Part shown: positions 42,378 to 50,354 of the stretch, in pieces | Position numbering within the stretch: position 1 is the first letter of the stretch | Layout: every line of letters starts with the position of its first letter | NCBI GenBank assembly: GCA_002403075.1 | Contig: DHHB01000093.1 | Span: forward strand, 1-57,200 | Source: a bacterium UBP1_UBA4783 | Lineage (GTDB): Bacteria > Krumholzibacteriota > Krumholzibacteriia > Krumholzibacteriales > Krumholzibacteriaceae | Length of the DNA stretch: 57,200 bases | Reading direction: 5' to 3' | The notes under the pieces: model-generated | What the model was told of the DNA's origin: nothing | The model's database searches: none | What the model saw: the letters and a program-made list of their open reading frames with translations, nothing else | Position numbers and translations under genes: made by a program

Positions 42378-43690
42378 CTCTCCTTCGACTTGAGGGAGAT
42401 TGTAACCACGGTGCCTTCGAAGGTAAACAATTTTCTGAGCTGATTGTTCATGTAACGTATATAAGATCTTGGAAAATAGGCCGCTTTGTTGACAAAGAGG
42501 GTGAAGGTAGGCGGTTTCACGCCCGTTTGGGTCGCGTAGTATATCTTTCCCGCGCCGCCCGCATAGTATCCCGGCGGGGTCGCGGCGGCGATCGTTTCGA
42601 TCGCCTTGTTGAGGCGGCTCGTCGCGACGCGCGTTTCCCGCGCCTTGCCCACCTTCGCCGCGAGCGGGAGGATGCGGTCGAGGCGGAGTCTCGTGAGCGC
42701 GGAAACGGTCAGCACGGGCGCGTAGTACAGGAATCGCATCGATTCGCGCAGGGTCTTGACGAAGGCCGCCTCCGTCTTCGAATCCTTCTCCACGAGATCC
42801 CACTTGTTCGCGAGGATGATGACCCCCGCGCGCGCGCGATGGCCTTCGGAGGCGACGCGCACGTCCTGGCGCGATATCGGAACCGACGCGTCGATCATGA
42901 CGAGGACGACGTCGGCGTTGCGGGCGCTCGAAAGGCTGCGGTGGCTCGTGATCGCCGCGAGCCCGCGCTCCGTCCGCGCCCGCCGCTTCACCCCCGCCGT
43001 GTCGATGAGGAGGAACTCGCGCCCGGCCCGCTTCACCAGGATGCTCGTCGAATCCCGCGTCGTTCCGGGAATCTCCGAGACGATGTTCTTCTCCACGCCG
43101 AGAAGCGCGTTCACGAGCGAGCTCTTTCCGACGTTCGGCTTGCCGACGACGGCGATCGAAAGGGGCTCCTCGCCGCGCCGCGCGGTCCGGCGCGGCAGGC
43201 GGGCGGCGACCTCGTCGAGCACGTCGCCGACCCCCTCTCCGTGCAGGGCGCTCACCGTGAACATCGGCTCGACGCCGAAGCGGTGAAACTCGTGCGCGCT
43301 CCAGCGATCGGCGTCGTTCTCCACCTTGTTGACGACGAGGATCATCTTGCTTCTCTCGTTCCGCAGCTCGCGCAGCAGCGTTTCGTCCTCGTCGGTGGGG
43401 CCAGTGTCGACGTCGCAGAGGAAGAGAATAACCGACGCCTCTCGCGCCGTCGAGACGACGCGATCCCTCACGCCGCGCGATATGACGTCGCGCGCTCCGA
43501 AGAAATACCCCCCCGTGTCGACGAGGGTGAACGGGACGTCGTTCCAGACGACCGCTTCTTCGATGACGTCCCGGGTCACGCCGCTCGTCGCGTGGGCGAT
43601 CGCGCGGCGGCGGCGGACGACGCGGTTGAAGAAGGTCGATTTGCCCGAGTTCGGCTTGCCAACGACGGCGACAACGGGCGGCCGTTTCAT
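42374..43690 (-). CDS. der: Ribosome-biogenesis GTPase Der (EngA)
   Basis: Double-GTPase assembly factor of the 50S subunit. 438 residues. First G domain: GKPNSGKST, DTGG, NKVE; second G domain: GKPNVGKSS, DTAGV, NKWD; then the KH-like domain ending in the basic SLKSKER tail. The first NKxD is NKVE, with E replacing D, a difference to note in the guanine-specificity motif. ATG 43690 overlaps the upstream radical-SAM gene (ATGA). Confidence 0.95.
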   Translation of the reverse strand: MKRPPVVAVVGKPNSGKSTFFNRVVRRRRAIAHATSGVTRDVIEEAVVWNDVPFTLVDTGGYFFGARDVISRGVRDRVVSTAREASVILFLCDVDTGPTDEDETLLRELRNERSKMILVVNKVENDADRWSAHEFHRFGVEPMFTVSALHGEGVGDVLDEVAARLPRRTARRGEEPLSIAVVGKPNVGKSSLVNALLGVEKNIVSEIPGTTRDSTSILVKRAGREFLLIDTAGVKRRARTERGLAAITSHRSLSSARNADVVLVMIDASVPISRQDVRVASEGHRARAGVIILANKWDLVEKDSKTEAAFVKTLRESMRFLYYAPVLTVSALTRLRLDRILPLAAKVGKARETRVATSRLNKAIETIAAATPPGYYAGGAGKIYYATQTGVKPPTFTLFVNKAAYFPRSYIRYMNNQLRKLFTFEGTVVTISLKSKER

Positions 43691-44994
43691 GCGCGTTTCC
43701 CCCCTTGGCAGCGCCGTATGACGCGCGGTTCGAGGAATGTCCGGCGCGCGGCGATCACGGGCGCCCCGAGCGCCCGCGCGACGTCCTCCGGACGCAGATC
43801 GTCGAGGAATCGCCCCGCGTGGTCGAGGGCGTTCGGCGGAACGACGAGACATCGCGAGCCGGTCCGCGCCCTTTTCGCCGCTCGGATGATGTCGCGGCCG
43901 GAGAGCAATCCGCTCACGCCGACGCCGCGGCCGAAGAGCTCGTTCGGCACGCGGAGGATGCGCGGCGAGAATCCGGGGAGCTCCCGCGCGAGAAGCGGCG
44001 CGGCGTACCGCCGCATGAACCGGGCGCCGAGATCCCCCGTGACGACGACCGGCGCCCGCTCGGGGAAGCCCTGTCCGGTTATCCGGGAGGCGTCGAAACG
44101 GAGCTCTTCGAGGAACAGCCGGCCCATCCCGACTCCGTTCGAGAGCTGGGGATAGCCGTCGTACCGCTCGGCGGGCGGAAGCGCCCTGCCGGCGGCGAGA
44201 TATATTTCGTCGGCGAGGTGAACGAAGCTCTCCCCGCCCGTGATCCGCCGGTACCTGTCTCCGAGCCGTTCCGCCCACCGGACGAGCGCGCGCGACTCCG
44301 CCGCGGTTGGACGACGAAGACGCGGGAGCCCGGCCCTGTGCGCCGTCAGGCCGACCGGGACGACCGCGACGGAGCGGCAGCGCGGGTGCAGCGCGCCGAG
44401 AACGGCGACCGTTCGATCGAGCGACCGGCCGTCGTTCACGCCGGGAACGAGCACGATCTGGGCGTGAATCGTGACGCCGGCCCGGGCGAGACGCCGGAGA
44501 TCTTTCGCGATGTCCCGTTTCATCGGCCGGCCGAAAAGCCGCTCGCGAACGCGGCGGTCGACGGCGTGCACCGAGACGTAGAGCGGCGAGAGACCGAGAG
44601 ATACGATGCGGCGGAGATCGCCGTCCGTCACGTCGTTCAACGTGACGAAGTTGCCGTAGAGAAAGCTCAGCCGGTAATCGTCGTCTTTCTCGTAGAGCGA
44701 CGGCCTCATGCCGGGAGGCATCTGATCCATGAAGCAGAAGACGCAGCGGCTGCGGCAGCGGATGAAACGCATCTCCTCGAACACGAGCCGGGCCCGGGCG
44801 AAGGCCGAGAGCGCGATCGTCCGCGACCGCGTCCGCCCCGCGCGCTTCACGGCGAACGAGGCGCGCCCCTCCCCCGAGGCGAAGAAGATCGCGTCGAGCT
44901 GGTCCGCCACGGGGCGTCCGTCGATCGCGACGATCTCGTCCCCCGCCCGGAAGAATCCGGAGGTTCCCTCGACTCGAAGAATGCGAACCGGCAT
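43687..44994 (-). CDS. DUF512 radical-SAM protein with N-terminal PDZ-like domain
   Basis: A 435-residue protein. An N-terminal PDZ-like segment (FRAGDEIVAIDGRPV) precedes cysteines in FIRCRSRCVFCFMDQMP, an atypical C-x3-C-x2-C cluster of the DUF512/TIGR03279 family, and a C-terminal domain with TGDLGARFM and VPNELFGRGVGVSGLLSGRD. The family regularly sits next to der, as here. Function unknown; an iron-sulfur centre and SAM chemistry are expected from the motif. Confidence 0.86.
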   Translation of the reverse strand: MPVRILRVEGTSGFFRAGDEIVAIDGRPVADQLDAIFFASGEGRASFAVKRAGRTRSRTIALSAFARARLVFEEMRFIRCRSRCVFCFMDQMPPGMRPSLYEKDDDYRLSFLYGNFVTLNDVTDGDLRRIVSLGLSPLYVSVHAVDRRVRERLFGRPMKRDIAKDLRRLARAGVTIHAQIVLVPGVNDGRSLDRTVAVLGALHPRCRSVAVVPVGLTAHRAGLPRLRRPTAAESRALVRWAERLGDRYRRITGGESFVHLADEIYLAAGRALPPAERYDGYPQLSNGVGMGRLFLEELRFDASRITGQGFPERAPVVVTGDLGARFMRRYAAPLLARELPGFSPRILRVPNELFGRGVGVSGLLSGRDIIRAAKRARTGSRCLVVPPNALDHAGRFLDDLRPEDVARALGAPVIAARRTFLEPRVIRRCQGGKRA

Positions 44995-45004
44995 GGCTGC
45001 TCGA

Positions 45005-45040
45005 TAAAAACCCCCCTCAAGCGGACGCTCGAAGGGGGTT
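45005..45040 (-). terminator. Rho-independent terminator of tRNA-Gly
   Basis: On the minus strand AACCCCC ... GGGGGTT forms a 7-bp outer stem (with inner pairs near GCG/CGC) directly followed by TTTTT (45010-45006). It ends tRNA-Gly transcription just before the DUF512 gene. Confidence 0.75.
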
Positions 45041-45050
45041 CGCGGATGTA

Positions 45051-45126
45051 TGGAGCGGGCAACGGGATTCGAACCCGCGACTCTCAGCTTGGGAAGCTGA
45101 TACTCTACCAGCTGAGCTATGCCCGC
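45051..45126 (-). tRNA. tRNA-Gly (anticodon CCC)
   Basis: A 76-base cloverleaf on the minus strand. Acceptor GCGGGCA/TGCCCGC, discriminator T, encoded CCA. Anticodon stem TCAGC/GCTGA with loop TTCCCAA, anticodon CCC for GGG codons; T arm CGGGTTCGAATCCCG. Confidence 0.95.
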
Positions 45127-45150
45127 GTGATTCCCTATGGCGCACTTCGA

Positions 45151-45179
45151 AAGGTATCAGGTGTCCCACCAAAAGTCAA
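45151..45179 (-). promoter_or_regulatory. Promoter of tRNA-Gly
   Basis: Minus strand TTGACT (45179-45174), 17-base spacer, TACCTT (45156-45151). The -35 box overlaps the miaA stop codon. Confidence 0.5.
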
Positions 45180-46111
45180 TCGCCTTTCGCCTGGCGCGCC
45201 CCGCGCGCGATGTGAACGATCCGCTCGAGGGCGGCCCCCTCGTCCGCGCGGAACCACACGACGTCGATCTCCTTCTTGAACCAGGTGATCTGGCGTTTCG
45301 CGTACTGATGCGTGAGCTCGCGTATACGTTTCGCCGTCTCCTCGATCGGAACGTCCTCGAGCAGATGGGAGACGATCTGCGGATAACCGAGGGTCTTCAT
45401 CCCCGGCCAATCGGGATCCGCTCCCGCCTCGAGGAGGGCGCGCACCTCGCCGACCCAGCCCCGCTCGAACATCGCCGCCGTCCGCGCGTCGATCCGCCGG
45501 TGGAGCTCGACGCGCGGCAGCTCGAGGCCTACCCTGACGAAGCGCACGCCGCCGCGATCCGGCGCGGAGGCGCTCCGCTTCAGATGCTCCCCGATCGGCA
45601 TGCCGGTGAGCTCGAACACCTCCAGCGCGCGCACGATCCGGTAGCGGTCGTTCGGATGGATCCGCCGGGCGCTTTCGGGATCGACCGCGGCGAGCCGCCG
45701 TCTGAGCTCCTCGTCGGAAACGTCCTTCGCGGACGTCGCGAACGCGGTCCGATCGGCCGGGGAAAGAGAGATGTCGAACAGCCCGTCGCAGACGGCGCGG
45801 ATGTACAGCCCCGAGCCTCCCGCGAGAATGGGGAGCGATCCTCTCCTCGCGATCGCGCGTATCGCCTCGTGGGCGCGGCGCGCGAAGGAGGCTGCGTCGC
45901 ACTTCTCGCTCGGATCGAGGATGTCGATGAGATGGTGCGGAACGGCCCGCCGCTCCTCCGCCGTGGGCTTGGCGGTGCCGATATCGAGCGAGCGGTAGGC
46001 CTGCCGGGAATCGACGGAAACGATCTCTCCGCCGCACCGGGCGGCGGCGTGCATCGCCGCGGCGCTCTTGCCGCAGGCGGTCGGGCCGAGGATGACGAGG
46101 GCCGTGATCAT
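45176..46111 (-). CDS. miaA: tRNA dimethylallyltransferase
   Basis: Adds the isopentenyl group to A37 of tRNAs reading UNN codons (i6A37), substrate of MiaB. 311 residues. P-loop GPTACGKSA, DSRQAYRSLDIGTAKP, GGSGLYIRAV and the C-terminal RELTHQYAKRQITWFKK motif are present. ATG 46111 overlaps the mutL stop (ATGA), the conserved mutL-miaA pairing. Confidence 0.96.
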   Translation of the reverse strand: MITALVILGPTACGKSAAAMHAAARCGGEIVSVDSRQAYRSLDIGTAKPTAEERRAVPHHLIDILDPSEKCDAASFARRAHEAIRAIARRGSLPILAGGSGLYIRAVCDGLFDISLSPADRTAFATSAKDVSDEELRRRLAAVDPESARRIHPNDRYRIVRALEVFELTGMPIGEHLKRSASAPDRGGVRFVRVGLELPRVELHRRIDARTAAMFERGWVGEVRALLEAGADPDWPGMKTLGYPQIVSHLLEDVPIEETAKRIRELTHQYAKRQITWFKKEIDVVWFRADEGAALERIVHIARGARQAKGD

Positions 46112-47868
46112 GTTCGCTCCGGCGAGACGCTGCGGGCGAACCGCCTTTCGAGCTCCGCGAGACCGACGCGGAGCATCGTCGGCCGCCCGTGCGGACACGT
46201 GTACGGGAGCTCCGTCGCGAACAGCTGGTCGGCGAGGCTCTCCATCTCCTCCGGAGAGAGCTTCGTTCCCGCCTTGATCGCCGCGCGGCAGGCGAAGCTC
46301 CGCAGTAAACCGTCGATGCCGCTTCTTCCCTCGCCGAGTATCTCCTGCAGGAGCCGGCCTTCGTTCCAGTTTCGGACGCCGGCGGGGATGCCCCGCACGA
46401 TGAGGGAGCGAGGGCCGAACGGCTCGGTCTCGAAGCCGAGCGATTCGAGCGTTCCCCCGAGCGATTCGTACCGTTCGAACTCGTCCGGCGAGAGGGTTAT
46501 CGCGGCGGGAAAGAGCAGCGTTTGCGAGAGGGCCCCCCGTCCCGCGAGCGAGGCCCGCGCGCTGTCGAAGAGGATCCGCTCGTGCGCCGCGTGCTGGTCG
46601 ATGATGACGAGACCGCCGCGGATCTGTATGAGGATGAAGCTCTGGTGGAGCTGCCAGTAGAGGCCGCCCGCGGAGAGCGCGGCCGGTCTATCCGCGCCGA
46701 AAAGCGACACGGGCGCTTCGCGCAGCGCCGAGTCGGCGGAGGTTCCCGAGGCTCCGGCGCCCTCCCCCCCCATGTCGTCGAACAGCTCACGCGGAATCGC
46801 CGCGGACGAGGACGGCCCGGAGGGGCCCCGCTCGGGGAATATCGCGCCGTATGCCGTCTCGACGGCTTGGGCGTATCCCTCGCGGGGCGCGCCGAGCGCC
46901 CCGCGGATCGCCGACCGGACGGCGCGGTGAACTTCGGTCTCGTCGCGAAAACGGACCTCGGCCTTCGCGGGATGGACGTTCACGTCGACCCCTCCCGGCG
47001 GGACCGAGAGGAACAGAACGATCGCCGGATAGGAGTTGCGCGGTATGAGCGATTCGTACGCCTGGCTCACCGCGTGCGAGAGGAGGCGGTCCTTCACGAA
47101 TCGCCGGTTCACGAAAAAGAACTGCAGATACCTGTTCGATCTCGTGAAATCCGGTTTCGAGGCGTACCCTGACACGCGCAGAACGCCGTCCTCGTGATCG
47201 ATCTTCACCATGCGGCCGGAAAGCTCGTTTCCGAGCACGATATCGACGCGGTCGTCGAGCCGCGAAACGGGATACGAGAGCACCTCGCGCCCGCCGTCTC
47301 GCAGCAGAAAGGCCACCGCCGGGTACGCGAGCGCGTACGCCTGCACGACGCCGACGATCCTGCGAAGCTCGGATGCGCCGCTGCGGAGGAACTTTCTGCG
47401 GGCCGGCAGATTGAAGAAGAGCTGCTCGACGACGATCTCGCTCCCCGGCGTGCGCACGCACGGTCCGTCGCCGATACGCTCCGCTCCGCGGAAGCGGATC
47501 TCCCTGCCGATCTCCTCGCTCCTCGATCGCGACGCGAGGGCGAGCGAGCTGACCGCGCGGATGCTCGCGAGCGCCTCTCCGCGGAATCCGAGCGTCTCGA
47601 CGCGGCCGAGATCGTCGACCTCCCGTATCTTGCTGGTGGAAAAATTCTCCACCGCGAGGGGAAGCTCGACGGACGGAATCCCGGCTCCGTCGTCGTCGAC
47701 GCGGATCGAGGCCTTTCCGCCGTCGACGAGATCGATCGCGATGCGGGTCGCCCCGGCGTCGAGCGCGTTCTCGACGAGCTCCTTGACGACGCTCACCGGA
47801 CGTTCGACGACCTCGCCGGCCGCGATGACCGACGATACGGCGGAATCGAGCGTGCGGATGGACGCCAC
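46108..47868 (-). CDS. mutL: DNA mismatch repair protein MutL (endonuclease type)
   Basis: 586 residues. GHKL ATPase domain at the N-terminus (ELVENALDAGA, DDGAGI, TLGFRGEALASI), transducer domain, a Ser/Gly/Pro-rich linker (about 335-400), and a C-terminal dimerisation domain. The nicking-endonuclease motif reads DQHAAHERILFD: the last Glu of DQHA-x2-E-x4-E is Asp. The companion ACR and CPHGRP motifs (SFACRAAIKA, YTCPHGRPT) are present, so endonuclease activity is likely. GTG 47868 has AAAGGA upstream. MutS lies three genes away on the same strand. Confidence 0.94.
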   Translation of the reverse strand: MASIRTLDSAVSSVIAAGEVVERPVSVVKELVENALDAGATRIAIDLVDGGKASIRVDDDGAGIPSVELPLAVENFSTSKIREVDDLGRVETLGFRGEALASIRAVSSLALASRSRSEEIGREIRFRGAERIGDGPCVRTPGSEIVVEQLFFNLPARRKFLRSGASELRRIVGVVQAYALAYPAVAFLLRDGGREVLSYPVSRLDDRVDIVLGNELSGRMVKIDHEDGVLRVSGYASKPDFTRSNRYLQFFFVNRRFVKDRLLSHAVSQAYESLIPRNSYPAIVLFLSVPPGGVDVNVHPAKAEVRFRDETEVHRAVRSAIRGALGAPREGYAQAVETAYGAIFPERGPSGPSSSAAIPRELFDDMGGEGAGASGTSADSALREAPVSLFGADRPAALSAGGLYWQLHQSFILIQIRGGLVIIDQHAAHERILFDSARASLAGRGALSQTLLFPAAITLSPDEFERYESLGGTLESLGFETEPFGPRSLIVRGIPAGVRNWNEGRLLQEILGEGRSGIDGLLRSFACRAAIKAGTKLSPEEMESLADQLFATELPYTCPHGRPTMLRVGLAELERRFARSVSPERT

Positions 47869-47932
47869 GTGAGATCCTTTCGCTTCCGGCCCCGGGAGCG
47901 GACACCCCGCGCATACGGCGTGAATAGACGTG

Positions 47933-47961
47933 ACGATAGCACAGCCGGCGCGACGCCGCAA
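47933..47961 (-). promoter_or_regulatory. Promoter of mutL-miaA
   Basis: Minus strand TTGCGG (47961-47956), 17-base spacer, TATCGT (47938-47933), in the 113-base gap ahead of GTG 47868. Both boxes match four to five of six positions. Confidence 0.5.
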
Positions 47962-47981
47962 TCCGGAAGAGGATCGCGCGC

Positions 47982-50303
47982 TCAGGAACCGGCCGGTATT
48001 CTCGAAACGGCTTCGGAGAAAAGATCCGCGGCGGCGGAGGAGGCGCCGGGAAATAGGGCGTAGCCGGTCGCCGGGAAGAAGGACGCGGAATCGAAGCGGC
48101 CCTTGTCGGTGAGCGCGGAGACGATGACCGACCGGAGGCGGTCCTCGAGATAGGTCATGCGCTGGTGCCGCTCGAGCGAGAGAACGGCGAAGAGATCCGT
48201 TTCCATCCAGGAGAAGAAATCCGTTTTCCGGACCTGGCGCCGGGCGACCATGCTGAGCTCGTTGATGAGCTTCAGGGCCTCCTGATGATCGCGCGCGAAG
48301 AGCGACGCGAGCCCGTTGATGCGGACGACGGTCAGCACGAAGCCGTGGTGATACCGTTCGGCGCGTTCGATCTCCTCGCGTATGCGCTCGAGCATGAGGT
48401 GTTTGTTGTATCGCAGAAGGTCGTCGAAGCTGAGCGCCTCCTCCCCCGCGCGCTTCACGTCCCCGCGGAGAAAGAGCGGGGACACGAGTTCCTCGGCCTT
48501 GCGGAGGAGCATGAGCTCGTGTTCCCCGAATATCGAGGAATCGAGCGGACTCGCGGGGATCTTGTCGTAGCCGATGAAGATGACGGAAACCTCCGGCGAG
48601 CGGTGGACGGGATACCCGATCACCGATCGCGACGGGGGCGGTTTCTCGATGAAATCGACGTCCGAGGAGAGGTAGCTCAGGCACGCGGCCTCGCCGCGCG
48701 CCCGGACCATCTCGAGCATCTCCGCGTCGTACTCGATCCGGCGGCGGCGCTCGGAGTCCTCGTCGGGGAATCCGTGATAGGACGCCTCGCGCCGCTCGGG
48801 CCCCTCGTAATGCACGCTCCCCATCGACGCCTTGACGAGCGTCGAAAGGAGGGCCGGGAGACGCTGCACCTTGACGGAGGTTTCCTCGAGGGCGAAGAAC
48901 GCAGGGGCGAGGGACGCGAGCTCCTCGAGACCTTCGAGCTTGCGCGCCTGCCGCGCCTCGCGGATGAGCGATTGGGCGAAGAACCCCACCTGAAACCGCA
49001 GCGCGTCCTTGAGCCGCAGAAACGTCTGGAGCGCCGCGAGGTTCGAAAACTCGAGAACGAGCACGCCGACGGGCTCGTGGTGGACGAGCGGCACGAAGAT
49101 CGACGTGATGACCCCTTCGCCGGTCTTGAGGCGCAGCCCCGTCCCGACGACGGCTTCGGTCATGACGATCTCTTCGCCGTCGATGAAGGCGCGCGCGAGG
49201 CTTCCGCGGTTGCAGCGGATGCGCGGACTCTGCGATTCGAAGGGGATCTGCTGATCGCTGCCGCCGAGGATGAGCCAGTCGCCTTCGTCCGTCGCCGTGT
49301 AGATCGCCGCCGTGTCCGCGGAGAGCTTTCCCGCGATGAATCGGCAGAGAAGCGTGAACTTTTCGTGAAATCCGCTCTGGTTCCGAAAGAGCGCTTCGAT
49401 GTACTGGCGGATCTGAAACTCGAGCTCGCGGATGACGTGGGCGTCAATCATGAGGTGCTGATTCAAAATCGGCGCGATGCGCTCCGCGAGGGACGAGACG
49501 GTGCGCAGATCCCGCTTGCCGAGCCGCCTCTCGCCGGCGTTCGTCGATACGTTCAACACCCCGAGCAGGCGCCCCTGGTGCGCGATCGGCGCCGAAACGG
49601 CGCTCTGGATCGTATCCCGTTCCCTGCCTTCCCGGTACAGCGGAGCCTCGACGATGTCGTCGATGAGCTTCGCCTCGCGGGTCTGGCCGACGAGGCCCGC
49701 TATCCCCTCCCCGAGCTTCTGACGGGTCCGTTCGACGACCTCGGTGCTGAGGCCCGACGCGTAGCCGATGTAGAGCTCGCGCGTTTCCTGCGAGAAGAGC
49801 ATGATCGAGCCGCTCGAGGCCGTCACGGCGTGAACGGAAATCTCGAGGAGCCACTTGAGCAGCCGCTCGCGGTCCGTGATGCGGTTCATGTACTGGAGCG
49901 CCTCGTCGAGGTGCGAGGGCCACGATTCCGGTCTCCCGCCCTCCCCTCCCTTTTCCGCGGGAGCGAGATGGCTCACCGCCTCGGCCGGATTGACGATGCG
50001 CTTCCTCTCGGCCCCGAGCAGTATGATCTCGCGCTCGAAACGCTTCCGCTTCTCCGTGACGATGATGTAATCGGCGCCGAGAAAGGCGTGCAGGAACGAT
50101 TCGTCGGAGAAATGCGGAATGCCGACGATCTCGGCTATCTCGAGCGCAACGGCGCGGGGATCGCTGTCGTACACGCCGACGACGGCGACTCCCGGGGTGC
50201 GGTGAAACTCGCTCAGGATATTGAGCTCTTCCTCGCCGCCTCCGAGAATGGCGATCTTAATGAGACCTTCGGACGCGATCAATTCGGATACCGATCCTTG
50301 CAT
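47982..50303 (-). CDS. Rossmann-GAF-GAF signalling protein with degenerate GGDEF domain
   Basis: About 773 residues, soluble. An N-terminal Rossmann-like domain (about 10-115: KIAILGGGEEELNIL, VVGVYDSDPRA, YIIVTEKRKRF) resembles nucleotide-binding domains fused to signalling modules. It is followed by a GAF domain (about 140-300), a second GAF domain (about 320-480), a less clear region (about 500-630), and a C-terminal fold with GGDEF layout (LLRYNKHLMLERIREEIERAER onward), in which the GGDEF site reads SWMETDLFAVL near residue 700. Cyclase activity is not expected; it may bind or sense nucleotides. ATG 50303 is used, TTG 50330 is possible. It lies between mutL and mutS. Confidence 0.72.
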   Translation of the reverse strand: MQGSVSELIASEGLIKIAILGGGEEELNILSEFHRTPGVAVVGVYDSDPRAVALEIAEIVGIPHFSDESFLHAFLGADYIIVTEKRKRFEREIILLGAERKRIVNPAEAVSHLAPAEKGGEGGRPESWPSHLDEALQYMNRITDRERLLKWLLEISVHAVTASSGSIMLFSQETRELYIGYASGLSTEVVERTRQKLGEGIAGLVGQTREAKLIDDIVEAPLYREGRERDTIQSAVSAPIAHQGRLLGVLNVSTNAGERRLGKRDLRTVSSLAERIAPILNQHLMIDAHVIRELEFQIRQYIEALFRNQSGFHEKFTLLCRFIAGKLSADTAAIYTATDEGDWLILGGSDQQIPFESQSPRIRCNRGSLARAFIDGEEIVMTEAVVGTGLRLKTGEGVITSIFVPLVHHEPVGVLVLEFSNLAALQTFLRLKDALRFQVGFFAQSLIREARQARKLEGLEELASLAPAFFALEETSVKVQRLPALLSTLVKASMGSVHYEGPERREASYHGFPDEDSERRRRIEYDAEMLEMVRARGEAACLSYLSSDVDFIEKPPPSRSVIGYPVHRSPEVSVIFIGYDKIPASPLDSSIFGEHELMLLRKAEELVSPLFLRGDVKRAGEEALSFDDLLRYNKHLMLERIREEIERAERYHHGFVLTVVRINGLASLFARDHQEALKLINELSMVARRQVRKTDFFSWMETDLFAVLSLERHQRMTYLEDRLRSVIVSALTDKGRFDSASFFPATGYALFPGASSAAADLFSEAVSRIPAGS

Positions 50304-50354
50304 CAGAGTAACCCGTTGTTTTTGGAGCAAAAGTCGAGCCAGAAACGGCGCCGG

